Positions 19,325-29,167 of a DNA stretch of 64,000 bases are shown one piece after another. Each line of letters starts with the position of its first letter. Position 1 is the first letter of the stretch. The notes beneath the pieces were generated by a model. It was not told the DNA's origin and searched no databases. It saw only the letters and a program-made list of their open reading frames with translations. A program made the position numbers and the translations under genes. Origin of the DNA: Zhuqueibacter pondensis (lineage in GTDB: Bacteria > Zhuqueibacterota > Zhuqueibacteria > Zhuqueibacterales > Zhuqueibacteraceae). The DNA lies in NCBI GenBank assembly GCA_034505955.1, contig JAPDQK010000015.1, forward strand, positions 1 to 64,000. Direction: 5' to 3'.

Positions 19325-20731
19325 TCAAAAAGGCGATTCCATAACCGGAATTTCAGAGCGATCTTTGGCCAAAGGTTGAAAAAGTACATAATCTTTCAAG
19401 AACATCACTTTCACCGTACCGGTCGGGCCGTTGCGTTGCTTGCCGATGATAATCTCGCTGATTCCCTCGAATTCGACCCGGTCATAAACTTCCGGACGGT
19501 AAATAAAGAGCACAACATCAGCATCCTGCTCGATCGCGCCGGATTCGCGGAGGTCCGACAGAATCGGCCGGCGATCGCCGCCGCGTTGTTCCACCGCTCG
19601 CGATAATTGCGAAAGTGCGATCACCGGCACATCCAGCTCCTTGGCGAGTGCTTTCAATGATTGCGAAATCATGGAGATTTCGATTTGGCGACTTTCCGCA
19701 CTGCGCGGTCCGCGAACCAACTGAAGATAGTCGACAATGAAAAGGCCGACCTGCTTTTCGGCCACCAGGCGCCGCGCTTTCGCGCGAATTTCCATGACCG
19801 ACAGCGCCGGGGTATCGTCGATGTAGATCGGCGCTTCCGCCAGCCGGCCGACTGCGATCGCGAGCTTGGAAAATTGCTCGCGCGGCAACCGGCCGGTACG
19901 CACGGCATGCGAATTCACCCTGGCCTCGCTGCACAGCAAACGCAAAGCAAGCTGATAATTTGCCATTTCCAGCGAAAAAATCCCGACGCCGATCTTGTGA
20001 TCGACGGCGGCATTGCGCGCAATATTCAAACAAAATGCGGTTTTGCCCATTGACGGCCGGCCGGCGACAATAATCAATTCCGACTTCTGGAAGCCCGAGG
20101 TCAGCTCATCGAGATCGCTGAAGCCGCTGGGCACGCCGGTAACGGCGCCACGACGTTGATGATAGGCTTCGATGGTGTCAAACGTCTTGTGCAGAATAGG
20201 GTTGATGAACTCGAAGCCTCGGCGCAGCCGGCGCTCGGAGAGACTGAAGATGCTCTGCTCGGCTTTATCCAAAATATCATCAACGCGTTCCTGTTCCTCG
20301 AACGCTTCGCTGGTTATTTCCGTCGCGACTCCGATCAAGCGCCGCAAGATGGCCTTTTCGAGAACGATGCGTGCGTGATATTCCACATTGGCAGCAGAGG
20401 GCACGCGCGCCACCAGCTCGGTCAAATAATAATGCCCGCCCACGTCGTCGAGCTGGCCGCGACGTTGCAACTCGGCGCCGACCGTCAACACATCGAGCGG
20501 TTCGTTGTGCTCGAAGAGCGTGGCCATGGCACGAAAAATCTGCTGATGGCCGCTCTTGTAGAAGCACCAATCTTCAAGAATCTCGAACGCCTTGCTCGCC
20601 GCATTGCTCTCCTGCAGCATGGCGCCCAAGACCGCGACCTCGGCATTGAGATCTTGCGGTGGCAGCCGATCAATAATTTGATCAGTGGTCACGACATTGC
20701 CGTTGAGGGCATTATTTTCTTTGCGTGGCAT
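19325..20731 (-). CDS. dnaB: replicative DNA helicase DnaB
   Basis: The protein has 468 residues, the usual length. The N-terminal helical domain (LNAEVAVLGAMLQESNAASK) is followed by a RecA-like motor with Walker A (AGRPSMGKTAFCLNIARNA, near residue 225) and the DnaB motifs IFSLEMANYQLALRLLCSE and FIVDYLQLVRG, then SDLRESGAIEQDADVVLFIY. No intein is seen. It unwinds DNA at the replication fork as a hexamer. It lies between coaBC and rel on the minus strand. Confidence 0.96.
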   Translation of the reverse strand: MPRKENNALNGNVVTTDQIIDRLPPQDLNAEVAVLGAMLQESNAASKAFEILEDWCFYKSGHQQIFRAMATLFEHNEPLDVLTVGAELQRRGQLDDVGGHYYLTELVARVPSAANVEYHARIVLEKAILRRLIGVATEITSEAFEEQERVDDILDKAEQSIFSLSERRLRRGFEFINPILHKTFDTIEAYHQRRGAVTGVPSGFSDLDELTSGFQKSELIIVAGRPSMGKTAFCLNIARNAAVDHKIGVGIFSLEMANYQLALRLLCSEARVNSHAVRTGRLPREQFSKLAIAVGRLAEAPIYIDDTPALSVMEIRAKARRLVAEKQVGLFIVDYLQLVRGPRSAESRQIEISMISQSLKALAKELDVPVIALSQLSRAVEQRGGDRRPILSDLRESGAIEQDADVVLFIYRPEVYDRVEFEGISEIIIGKQRNGPTGTVKVMFLKDYVLFQPLAKDRSEIPVMESPF

Positions 20732-20836
20732 TGCAGTTTATTTCTTTCGCAGAGCTGGCGTTGCGCCGGCCTCTTTATGATGCAGTTGGCGGGAGCGTCG
20801 CAGATTTCGACTACTGACGATCACGCCCGTGGTGAA

Positions 20837-22036
20837 CTAAAATAACCGCAGGACATATTCATAAATCCGAAATGCGAGTGCGAGTTTGGACATTAGCTCC
20901 AACTCTTGCACGCGACCCTCGCGATCGATGAGTGTCACCTTATTCGTTTCTGCTGCAAATCCTGCGCCGGGATGGCGGGGGTTGTTCAGGACAATCAGAT
21001 CGAGCTTTTTCCGCTGCAGTTTGGTTCTGGCATTTTCCAATTCATTTTCCGTTTCCAGCGCGAAGCCGATGTGCAGCGCATGGCTTTTCTGCTCCGCCAG
21101 GGTAGTGAGAATATCGACCGTCGGCTCGAGCTCGAGTTGAAAAGCCGATGCGCGTTTTTTCATTTTTTCCGAAGCGACCAGACGAGGCCGGTAATCTGAA
21201 ACAGCAGCCGCCATGGCCAAAACCGCCGTACCGGCATAATGTTGTTGCACGGCTGCCGCCATTTCTGCCGCTGAAACCACAGGTACGAATTCCACTTTGT
21301 ATGGCGGCGTCAAATGGGTTGGGCCGCTGACGAGTGTCACTTGCCCGCCCCACGCCCGTGCCGCTTCTGCCAGGGCAAAACCCATGCGTCCGGTCGAAGG
21401 GTTGGTGAGCATGCGGACCGGGTCGAGATACTCTTCCGTGCGGCCGGCAGTTACCAAAATTTTCTTTCCGGTGAATGGCTTTTGCTTCTGCAGCGCTGCC
21501 AGAATTTCCGAAAGAATCCATTCCATGCGTGCCAACCGCCCCCATCCTTCGCCTTCCTGCGTCGTGGCGAAGGCACCAAACTCCGGATCGACGAAGTGAT
21601 AACCATTCTCTTTAAGTAATGCAACATTTCGCTGCACCAGTGGGTCTTGCCACATGGCGGAGTTCATCGCAGGACAAAGTACAATCGGAACCCGTGCCGC
21701 GCGGACGGTTGTGCTCACCGGATCGTCCGCAAAACCCTGCGCCAATTTCGCAAGCAGATTGGCGGTTGCCGGGCAGAGTACAATCACCTCGGGCCAGCGC
21801 GCCCAGTCAATATGGGCGATGGCAGCATCCTGGCCCGGTGGAAAAATCGAGGCGAGAACCGGCTGTTCGCTCAAGGCGGCAAAAGTCATTGGCGAAACGA
21901 ACTCGGTCGCGCGCGAAGTCATCATCACGCGTACTGTCGCACCCCGCCGGCGGAGCTCGCGCACCAATTCACAGCTTTTGTAAGCAGCAATTCCACCACT
22001 GACCCCCAGCACGATTTTTTTCCCGGTAAAGGGCAT
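20837..22036 (-). CDS. coaBC: bifunctional CoaBC (phosphopantothenoylcysteine synthetase/decarboxylase)
   Basis: It performs two consecutive steps of coenzyme A synthesis. The 399-residue protein starts with the flavoprotein decarboxylase domain (VLGVSGGIAAYKSCELVREL), includes the substrate motif CPAMNSAMW, and continues with the synthetase domain (ILVTAGRTEEYLDPVRML and NPSTGRMGFALAEAA). Both are complete. The gene order yicC-gmk-rpoZ-coaBC is conserved in many bacteria and supports the assignment of all four. Confidence 0.95.
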   Translation of the reverse strand: MPFTGKKIVLGVSGGIAAYKSCELVRELRRRGATVRVMMTSRATEFVSPMTFAALSEQPVLASIFPPGQDAAIAHIDWARWPEVIVLCPATANLLAKLAQGFADDPVSTTVRAARVPIVLCPAMNSAMWQDPLVQRNVALLKENGYHFVDPEFGAFATTQEGEGWGRLARMEWILSEILAALQKQKPFTGKKILVTAGRTEEYLDPVRMLTNPSTGRMGFALAEAARAWGGQVTLVSGPTHLTPPYKVEFVPVVSAAEMAAAVQQHYAGTAVLAMAAAVSDYRPRLVASEKMKKRASAFQLELEPTVDILTTLAEQKSHALHIGFALETENELENARTKLQRKKLDLIVLNNPRHPGAGFAAETNKVTLIDREGRVQELELMSKLALAFRIYEYVLRLF

Positions 22037-22044
22037 GGTTATTT

Positions 22045-22368
22045 TTAAAATTCCTCTTCGGCTGATTTATCCGCGTATTGATAATTCAGTCTGCCCGAAA
22101 GCATTTCCTCCAAGGCAATCGTGGTTGGCTTCGGGAGCCGGATATATTTGACCGGCGGTGTTTGCCGCTCCTCCGGCGTTTCGCTGGACTCCTCATCATG
22201 CTCGTCATCATTCACATTGTCCAGACTGCTGTCATATCCGGTTTCCTGTTCGATCAAACGCTTTTGCTCGTCATTAATTTGGCGGGCACGTTTGGCAATA
22301 ATCATGATCGCTTCATAAATATTGTTGCTATGCTTTTTCAACTCATCAAGAGGAAGAGTACTTGCCAT
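22045..22368 (-). CDS. rpoZ: RNA polymerase omega subunit
   Basis: The 107-residue protein has the omega fold: SNNIYEAIMIIAKRARQIN at about 14-32, then IALEEMLSGRLNYQY at about 84-98. An acidic insert between them (DNVNDDEHDEESSE) makes it slightly longer than the common 70-90 residues. The start follows GGAGG at ideal distance. The position between gmk and coaBC is typical. Confidence 0.93.
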   Translation of the reverse strand: MASTLPLDELKKHSNNIYEAIMIIAKRARQINDEQKRLIEQETGYDSSLDNVNDDEHDEESSETPEERQTPPVKYIRLPKPTTIALEEMLSGRLNYQYADKSAEEEF

Positions 22369-22404
22369 CTAAAACCTCCGAAAATACGATTGTTCTTTGC
22401 ACTG

Positions 22405-23010
22405 TTACCGACTGCGATATTGGTTGAGAATCGCCCGCACCTCTGCCACCGTGTCATCCAAGTTGTGGTTGACAACGATGTGATCGTAATGGTTTGCCAT
22501 CTCGAGTTCAGCCTTTGCCGTCTCCAGGCGCGAGGCGATGGCTTCGGGAGAATCCGTACTGCGTCCGATCAGGCGTTCGCGCAGAGATTCGAGCGAGGGC
22601 GGTTTGAGAAAAATCAAAATGGCGCGTGCACCATATTGTTTTTTGACATTGATTCCACCCTGGACATCGAGATCCATAAAAATCCATTTCCCTGCTCGCA
22701 ACTGGCGGTCGACATATTCTTTGGGCGTACCGTAGAGACAGCCGTGAACCAGAGCCCACTCAATCAAAGCGCCGGCACGGACCATGGCCATGAACTGATC
22801 CTTCGACAAAAAATAATAATCGTGACCCTCCTGCTCACCTGGTCGTGGCGGTCGTGTGGTTGCAGAAACCGAGTATACGAAATCCGGCTCGCCATCGGCC
22901 AACAAGCGCCGGATCACGGTGGTTTTGCCGCCGCCGGAAGGAGCAGAGATGACCACAAGATATCCGCGGGCATTCGATGCAGCACTTACTGTACGCTCAG
23001 GCCCTGGCAT
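22405..23010 (-). CDS. gmk: guanylate kinase
   Basis: It phosphorylates GMP to GDP. The 201-residue product has the P-loop VISAPSGGGKTTVIRRLL, the GMP-binding strand SVSATTRPPRPGEQEGHDYY and the lid segment IGRSTDSPEAIASRL. Length and motifs are standard. It starts five bases after the stop of yicC, so the two are co-transcribed. Confidence 0.96.
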   Translation of the reverse strand: MPGPERTVSAASNARGYLVVISAPSGGGKTTVIRRLLADGEPDFVYSVSATTRPPRPGEQEGHDYYFLSKDQFMAMVRAGALIEWALVHGCLYGTPKEYVDRQLRAGKWIFMDLDVQGGINVKKQYGARAILIFLKPPSLESLRERLIGRSTDSPEAIASRLETAKAELEMANHYDHIVVNHNLDDTVAEVRAILNQYRSR

Positions 23011-23015
23011 ATTAA

Positions 23016-23894
23016 TTACTCGATATTCTGAATCTGCTCACGCAGTTTTTCGACTTCCTCCTTGAGGCTAACAACTAAATGAGCAACTTGGGCATCATTG
23101 GCTTTCGCACCGATGGTATTGGCTTCGCGATTCATCTCCTGCAAGAGAAAATTCAATTTGCGGCCGGCCGGTTCATTATCATCAATCGCTTCCAGGAAAA
23201 GCGTGTTATGGCTTTGAAATCGAATGCATTCCTCCGTGACATCGACACGATCGGCCAGCAACGCCACTTCGAGTTCGAGCCGGTTCGGATCCAATTCTTT
23301 GGTATCCACCATCGCCTGCAACCGTTGGTAAAGTTTCTCGAATTCTTCTTTACCGCGATTGGCGGAATGGGCTTTGATCCTCTCGATTTTGTCCTGCAAG
23401 CTCATGATCCGAGGACGCAGGTCCTGGGCAATTTCCCGCCCTTCGCGCACGCGCATGGCGTTCAATTCCTCCATCGCCTGTGTCAATGCCAGCCGCACAC
23501 ACTCCCATGCCTGCTCCGGCAAGGTGCCTTCTTCGTCGATGGTGAGAATGTCCGAGAATTGTAACAGGTGCTCCAGGGTCACGGGTCCCGGTAGATCCAA
23601 TTTCTTGACCAAAGTTTCCAGGAGATTTTTGTAGCGGCGCGCCATTTCCTCATCCACGCGCAAACCAAGCTCATTCTCAGTGTCAGACTTGAGCGTGATC
23701 GCCACATTAATACGTCCGCGATTGACACTTGCCCGCACCATGTCCTTGACGGCTTGCTCATAGGCACCTAATTCCCGCGGCAACCGCATGGTCACATCCA
23801 GAAAACGGTGGTTCAGAGAGCGCACTTCCACAATGGCCTCGAAACCATTCAGACGAGATTGCCCCCGACCATAGCCCGTCATACTGATAATCAT
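23016..23894 (-). CDS. yicC: YicC/YloC-family endoribonuclease
   Basis: The 292-residue product opens with the family signature SMTGYGRG and EVRSLNHRFLDVTMRLPREL and ends with the conserved MNREANTIGAKANDAQVAHL block. Members are RNases that take part in small-RNA turnover. It is the first gene of the conserved yicC-gmk-rpoZ-coaBC block and starts after a 427-base gap without genes, which is where the promoter should lie. Confidence 0.93.
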   Translation of the reverse strand: MIISMTGYGRGQSRLNGFEAIVEVRSLNHRFLDVTMRLPRELGAYEQAVKDMVRASVNRGRINVAITLKSDTENELGLRVDEEMARRYKNLLETLVKKLDLPGPVTLEHLLQFSDILTIDEEGTLPEQAWECVRLALTQAMEELNAMRVREGREIAQDLRPRIMSLQDKIERIKAHSANRGKEEFEKLYQRLQAMVDTKELDPNRLELEVALLADRVDVTEECIRFQSHNTLFLEAIDDNEPAGRKLNFLLQEMNREANTIGAKANDAQVAHLVVSLKEEVEKLREQIQNIE

Positions 23895-24321
23895 AAGCTA
23901 CTCACTGGAACTAATCATTTCAAAATGACGCCCTCCCTTTGATTGCAGTTACAGGCGCCTACCGATCTGAATAAGTCACAATTTAACCTTAAGTTAGATT
24001 TTACGAAAATCCAAGCTAAGATTCAATAGAATTTTTTGTTTTTTCACAATGCCGCAGTCATCTCATGCTCGCAAGCATCTTCCCCAACATGAGCACGGTT
24101 CTTCCACTTATTAAGAAGATTCCCCGGACGCAGTCTTTACAGAATGACATCCGCGGGAATTATTTATTCCACCAGTAATTGAGGCATTACGTTTTTTCTG
24201 CAAAATTGCGGCAAGAGCAATTGGCTCCCCAAACACTCAGCATGAGGACGAATACAACACGGCACGAAAATAAAAGGGAAAATCCAGTGCACCAATGATC
24301 ACCCGCATGATCGGTGCCGAA
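23895..24321. other. intergenic stretch with a dispersed repeat
   Basis: No gene is supported in these 427 bases. The 24064-24190 part is shared with 43469-43580 (separate entry). The rest is AT-rich and should hold the yicC promoter and the end of the PorV-like transcript. I see no strong hairpin followed by Ts. Confidence 0.6.
24064..24190. repeat. dispersed intergenic repeat, copy 1
   Basis: This stretch shares long blocks with 43469-43580: TCATGCTCGCAAGCAT, CCAACATGAGCAC, CAGAATGACATCCG and TGAGGCATTAC, in the same order and strand. This copy has about 15 extra bases in the middle, containing the GGACGCAGTCT motif. Both copies are intergenic, so the element is probably a non-coding repeat family. 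Confidence 0.8.
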
Positions 24322-25329
24322 TCAACGGGATCGCCGGTATTTTGCTTCCTCGATGACAAGACGTGCGGAAATGCGGTGCGTGTCACCAAGATCGCCATGA
24401 CTGAGAAAAGCGTAATCAATCTGCAATTTGGGCAGACCGATACCGGCGCCGACAGTAAAATGACCAACATCAGACCCAAAACGTAAAGCCAGCAGCTCAT
24501 GTTGATATTCCCATCCCAGATGGGTGTCAAAACTCGCCGGTCCTGCCGCAAGCTGCGCGGAATAATCACGGCCCTCGAAATGTATTTCCAGATCGACTGC
24601 CGGCGACATGAATCCTCCAACGATCGGCATGCTTAACGGATAGGTGACACCGGCCTTCAGGGTGGGCACAATCATCTCGCGGCGACCTGTATCCCAAGCC
24701 AGGACCGTCGTGGTAAAGTCCTGAAGATTCAGGCCGATATTCAGATCTCGCCAAGGGTTATAAAGAGCAGCGACATCAAAACCGAGACCCCATGCGGAAT
24801 GGCTGCCGATGCCTTTATGCAAAATTTTGACATTGCCACCAAAGGAAAGTTTTGACGAACGTTTGACCGCGTAACTGAGAAACAACGCGTACTCGGCATC
24901 GGAAAAAAAGCCTGCCTTGTATGGACGATTCGTCGCACTCAGGGTGTCAGCAGGATTTTTCAGCTTCGTCTTCGGAATGTCATCGACGCCAAGGCGGATG
25001 AGACTGAGGCCGAGACTGCGGTAAGGGCCATACGGGATGGCAAAACTGCCGAAATCATATTTGACCACGCCGGCAAATTGCTCGGTGTGCATGAGCATGA
25101 TTTGCGGATAGTCGATATTGACCAAGCCGGCAGGATTCCAATAGGTCGCGCTCACGTCGCGCGCCAGGGCACTGTAAGCGCTGCCCATGCCGAGCGCGCG
25201 GCCACCGACGCCGAGGTTGAGAAATTCACCGGCATATTTGGCGGTTTTGAATTCACCAGCGTGAGTCGTGTAAGAAACCATGGTTATGGCGACAAGAAAG
25301 CTGAAAAATCTGAGTATGACAATGCGCAA
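24322..25329 (-). CDS. PorV/PorQ-like outer-membrane protein
   Basis: The protein has 335 residues. A hydrophobic signal peptide (IVILRFFSFLVAITMVSY) is followed by the PorV family opening, seen here as FLNLGVGGRALGMGSAYSA and TYWNPAGLVNI. The rest alternates polar and hydrophobic residues as in a beta-barrel. The start is taken as TTG 25329 because AAGGAGGTAG lies at a textbook distance upstream; ATG 25377 would place that site inside the coding region. It is a paralogue of the protein at 12223-13347. Members serve as carriers or pores in the outer membrane of FCB bacteria. Confidence 0.85.
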   Translation of the reverse strand: MRIVILRFFSFLVAITMVSYTTHAGEFKTAKYAGEFLNLGVGGRALGMGSAYSALARDVSATYWNPAGLVNIDYPQIMLMHTEQFAGVVKYDFGSFAIPYGPYRSLGLSLIRLGVDDIPKTKLKNPADTLSATNRPYKAGFFSDAEYALFLSYAVKRSSKLSFGGNVKILHKGIGSHSAWGLGFDVAALYNPWRDLNIGLNLQDFTTTVLAWDTGRREMIVPTLKAGVTYPLSMPIVGGFMSPAVDLEIHFEGRDYSAQLAAGPASFDTHLGWEYQHELLALRFGSDVGHFTVGAGIGLPKLQIDYAFLSHGDLGDTHRISARLVIEEAKYRRSR

Positions 25330-25489
25330 TGGTCTTCTACCTCCTTCGATATATTTCTCTGCGATGGCTGATCTCATAAATTATGATGGCTTGCTCGTCC
25401 CGAAGTTCACCTGCTACAACTGGTTTTCTGGCGTAAGAGTCGATCGCGCGCTGATTTTCTCATTCTTTATCCTTAAATCTTCAACGCCT

Positions 25490-28204
25490 CTACTTGATCT
25501 GAGTTTCCCCTCGGGCGTTGCCCTCCGCCGCCAGTTTTTGCAAGCTCGCCAGCCTCTGCAACGCTTCCAATGGAGTTATTCTATTGATGTCAATGTCCAA
25601 CAAAGCCTGCCGGACATGCCGATCCTGTTCGAGGAAAATATCTATTTGTCGCGCACGCTGCCGTGGCTTCGTTTCTGCGGGTGGAAGCTCATCGCGTTCA
25701 ATCGCCTGCTGCTCCAAAGTTGCCAGCACCTGCTTGGCGCGCTGAATGACGGGCTTGGGCAGTCCGGCAAGCTGTGCCACTTGAATGCCATAGCTGTGAT
25801 CACAGCCGCCTTCGGCGATCTTCCGCAGGAACACGACTTGGTCGCCCCATTCCTTCACCAGGACGTTGTAGTTTTTCACACGCAAGTGACGATTCGCCAG
25901 CTCGGTCAATTCATGATAATGCGTGGCAAAGAGGGTGCGCGCCGCCACTTTCAAATTGTCATGGAGATATTCAACCACGGCCCAAGCAATGGACAGGCCA
26001 TCGTAAGTGCTGGTGCCTCGGCCAATTTCATCGAGCAAGACCAGGCTGCGCGGCGTGGCATTGTGCAAGATATTGGCCGTCTCATTCATTTCCACGAGAA
26101 AGGTGCTTTCGCCACCGGCCAAATTGTCCGAAGCGCCGACGCGCGTAAAGATTTTATCCACCATTCCAATTTTTGCTCGAGCGGCTGGCACAAACGAACC
26201 GATTTGCGCCATCAGCACAATCAGTGCAACCTGGCGCAGATAGGTCGATTTGCCTGCCATATTCGGACCGGTGATGATGATGATTTGATGGTCGGTATCA
26301 TTGAGATGCGTATCGTTGGGAACAAATTTTTCTCCGAATGGCAGCAGTTTTTCCACGACCGGGTGCCTGCCATCTTTAATCTCAATGACCAAGCTGTCGT
26401 CAATCACAGGACGGCAATAATGTTGCTCGCTCGCCAATTCGGCAAACGCCAGCAGGCAATCGAGCACGGCAATCCATCTCGCATTTTCCTGCAGCGCCGT
26501 GGCCTGTCCGGCAACTTTCTGCCGCAATCGGTCAAAAAGCTCATACTCCATCGCCACCATTTTCTCCTCGGCCTGCAGCACTTGCTCCTCATACTCTTTC
26601 AGTTCCGGGGTGATGAAGCGCTCGGCGTTGGCCAGCGTTTGCTTGCGAATGTAATGCGTTGGCACTTTGGCGAGATTCGGATTGGTGACTTCGATATAGT
26701 AGCCAAAGACTTTGTTGTATCCGACTTTCAAAGAACCGATGCCGGTGCGTTGCCGCTCCGTCGCCTGCAGTTTGGCAATCCAATCCTTGCCGGATAATGA
26801 CAGACTGCGCAAACGATCCAACTCTTCCGAATAACCAGCGCGAATAATTCCGCCATCGGTCACCACCAGTGGCGGATTATCGACGATCGCCGCTGCCAAT
26901 TCGTTAACCAGCTCCGCCAACTCATGCAGGCCACTGCAGATCGTCCGCAGCAATGACGCTTCACATGTTTCAAGACTCTTCTTGAGCTTTGGTATCTTTT
27001 CCTGAACAAAGCGAACAGCCGAGAGTTCGCGGGCGTTCGCACGGGCGGTGCTCACCTTCGCCACCAAGCGTTCCAGATCACCCATGCCACGCAGCATTTC
27101 GACGAGGCTCTGCCGCTCGGCCTTTTTCTGTGCCAGCTCTTCGACGGCATCGAGCCGTGTATTGATTTTATCGACATCGCGAAGCGGCTGCAGAAGCCAT
27201 TGCACCAGGCGCCGGCCTCCCATGGCGGTGCGCGTGCGATCAAGAATGCTCAGCAGGGTTCCCTTCTGATCGCCATTGCGCAGGGAACGCACCAGTTCCA
27301 GGTTGCGCCGGGTTGCGGCATCGATCACAACATATTCACGCTCGTTGCGCCGGGTCAATTGGGTGATATGGGACAGCTCGTTTTTTTGATTCTCCTTTAG
27401 ATATGATAACGCCGCACCGGCGGCACAAATTCCGGCAGTCAGATCATCACAACCAAAGCCTTTCAGGGTCAGCGTCTGGAAATGCCGTGTCAGGGTCTCA
27501 TAGGCATAATCGTACGCAAACTGCCATCCTTCACGGCGCGTGATGGGGAATTGAGCGCCCGGCAGAATTTTATTACGCAGCCAATCGGCGTGTTCTTCGG
27601 CAACGAGAATCTCCGCCGGTTCAATATTGATAATCGTTTCCCGCAAGCCGCTGTCCACAGCTTCAATGGAGACTTCTCCAACCACGAACTCGCCGGTGGA
27701 GAGATCGACTTGCGCGATTCCCGCAAGGCTACGCTCGTCAGGGGCTTTTGAACCGGAGGTTTTCTGCAACGGATGCACGGCCAACAAGAAATTGTTACGC
27801 CGGCTGCTCAGCAGATCATCGGATAAAACACTGCCTGGCGTCACCACTTCGGTGACCTCGCGTTTGACCACGATCTTGGCCAATTTGGGATCTTCGACCT
27901 GATCGCAAATGGCCACGCGATAGCCCGCACGAATCATTTTGGCGAGATAGGTATCGAGCGCATGATGCGGGAAGCCGGCCAATGGCACCTCGGCGGCTTT
28001 GCCGTGCGCGCGGGAAGTGAGCGTCAAACCGAGCACCTCGCTGGCGATTTTGGCGTCGTCATAGAACATCTCATAGAAATCACCCATGCGAAAAAACAAA
28101 ATCGCGTCCCGATGCTGGGCCTTGATCGCGAGGTACTGCCGCATCAGCGGCGTGGTCAGGTCGTTTTTGTCGAGCTGATCTTTTGAAGCAGGAGTTTTCA
28201 ACAT
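25490..28204 (-). CDS. mutS: DNA mismatch repair protein MutS
   Basis: The 904-residue protein has the mismatch-binding Phe-x-Glu in FFRMGDFYEMFYDDA, the lever and clamp regions, and the ABC-type ATPase (TGPNMAGKSTYLRQVALI near residue 645, followed by LLDEIGRGTSTYDGLSIAWA). It recognises base mismatches and starts repair. ATG 28204 is preferred by comparison with the family's N-terminus; an alternative start 17 codons upstream exists (TTG). A MutL gene is not in this window. Confidence 0.95.
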   Translation of the reverse strand: MLKTPASKDQLDKNDLTTPLMRQYLAIKAQHRDAILFFRMGDFYEMFYDDAKIASEVLGLTLTSRAHGKAAEVPLAGFPHHALDTYLAKMIRAGYRVAICDQVEDPKLAKIVVKREVTEVVTPGSVLSDDLLSSRRNNFLLAVHPLQKTSGSKAPDERSLAGIAQVDLSTGEFVVGEVSIEAVDSGLRETIINIEPAEILVAEEHADWLRNKILPGAQFPITRREGWQFAYDYAYETLTRHFQTLTLKGFGCDDLTAGICAAGAALSYLKENQKNELSHITQLTRRNEREYVVIDAATRRNLELVRSLRNGDQKGTLLSILDRTRTAMGGRRLVQWLLQPLRDVDKINTRLDAVEELAQKKAERQSLVEMLRGMGDLERLVAKVSTARANARELSAVRFVQEKIPKLKKSLETCEASLLRTICSGLHELAELVNELAAAIVDNPPLVVTDGGIIRAGYSEELDRLRSLSLSGKDWIAKLQATERQRTGIGSLKVGYNKVFGYYIEVTNPNLAKVPTHYIRKQTLANAERFITPELKEYEEQVLQAEEKMVAMEYELFDRLRQKVAGQATALQENARWIAVLDCLLAFAELASEQHYCRPVIDDSLVIEIKDGRHPVVEKLLPFGEKFVPNDTHLNDTDHQIIIITGPNMAGKSTYLRQVALIVLMAQIGSFVPAARAKIGMVDKIFTRVGASDNLAGGESTFLVEMNETANILHNATPRSLVLLDEIGRGTSTYDGLSIAWAVVEYLHDNLKVAARTLFATHYHELTELANRHLRVKNYNVLVKEWGDQVVFLRKIAEGGCDHSYGIQVAQLAGLPKPVIQRAKQVLATLEQQAIERDELPPAETKPRQRARQIDIFLEQDRHVRQALLDIDINRITPLEALQRLASLQKLAAEGNARGETQIK

Positions 28205-28282
28205 TGAAGAGACAATGGTGGCGGCATTGGAAAACGCTTTTGCTGAGACAACCAAACAAAATGATGAAGCAATCGGAAAAGC

Positions 28283-28660
28283 CTAAAGCAGCCGCAATTT
28301 TGTGACTCTTGGATCGATTATGACTTCGTCGGCCTCGAAATCTAATTTCATGCGCCAGGCTTGAAGAGTTTTAGCCCCGATGATGACAGGTTCGGAGAGA
28401 TCCGGGATCAACATAAACTCGTCGGAGAAGCGATAGCCCAAAAGATAAAAATTAAGGCCCACTCTTTCCGTGGCGGTCAATTTTTCTCCATTTTTTGCGG
28501 TTCCAAAATCCATGGGTTCAGGCAAAGGGGTGACATGTTCCAGTTCTTTTGCAAGTTGCGGTTCAATGCAGGAGTAAGTGGCGCCACTATCAAAAAGAGC
28601 GACAACTTCTTTTTTCGCTTTTGATCCCGCTAATTGAATTTTTTTCTGAATTACAGCCAT
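28283..28660 (-). CDS. retropepsin-like aspartyl protease family protein
   Basis: The 125-residue protein has the aspartyl-protease signature VVALFDSGATYSCI near residue 25, with a second strand group ending in EPVIIGAKTLQAWRMKLDF. It matches small single-domain retropepsin-like proteins (clan AA) that act as dimers, rather than full pepsins. It has no signal peptide. ATG 28660 has AGAGGGTGG just upstream. The role is unknown. It lies between xseB and mutS, separated by 228 bases from xseB. Confidence 0.75.
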   Translation of the reverse strand: MAVIQKKIQLAGSKAKKEVVALFDSGATYSCIEPQLAKELEHVTPLPEPMDFGTAKNGEKLTATERVGLNFYLLGYRFSDEFMLIPDLSEPVIIGAKTLQAWRMKLDFEADEVIIDPRVTKLRLL

Positions 28661-28888
28661 CGTTCCACCCTCTGGGCGTAGCTTCAAAGGTCGATCTTTT
28701 TAAAAGAAAATTCGGAATATTGTCATTCCACAGCAACAATATAATATTTATGCCAAACAGGCGCAAGCGGAAAAATCATTTTGGTTTTTTAACGCCGCGA
28801 AAATTCATGAGTTGGTTTGCAGACGCCGTCCGCATCAATCACGTTCGGTTCGCCGTTTTGTGCTACGCAGACTCATTCCCTCTGACTT

Positions 28889-29119
28889 TTACGCTTCCAC
28901 TTCCATCAAATCCAATTTAAAACCTTCGTCGGTTTTCACCAGCGTTTCGATCTTTTTCTCAGCCTCTTGGAGCTGTGCCTGGCATTGCCGATACAACGCC
29001 ATGCCTTCTTCAAAAATCTTGATCGCCTCCTCCAGATCGAGGCGGCCCTGTTCAAGCTGTTGAACAATCTGTTCGAGCCGATTCATGGCAACTTCAAATG
29101 TCATTTTTTTACCCATCAA
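28889..29119 (-). CDS. xseB: exodeoxyribonuclease VII small subunit
   Basis: The 76-residue protein reads FEVAMNRLEQIVQQLEQGRLD followed by LEEAIKIFEEGMALYRQCQ, the two-helix fold of XseB. It forms exonuclease VII with XseA, whose gene ends 48 bases upstream on the same strand. Two start codons in the first six residues are possible. Confidence 0.95.
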   Translation of the reverse strand: MMGKKMTFEVAMNRLEQIVQQLEQGRLDLEEAIKIFEEGMALYRQCQAQLQEAEKKIETLVKTDEGFKLDLMEVEA

Positions 29120-29167
29120 TCCATGCCTCCATCCTTGTTAAAATTCGCGCTCAGGACTGCGTCCCTG

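Noticed and set aside
25280..26797. 505-codon + frame opposite mutS
   Set aside because: It is a shadow of mutS, without any family motif.
28743..28917. 57-codon + frame starting MPNRRKRKNHFGF between the protease and xseB genes
   Set aside because: No ribosome site, no family match, and it overlaps the xseB end in antisense. The 228-base gap appears non-coding.
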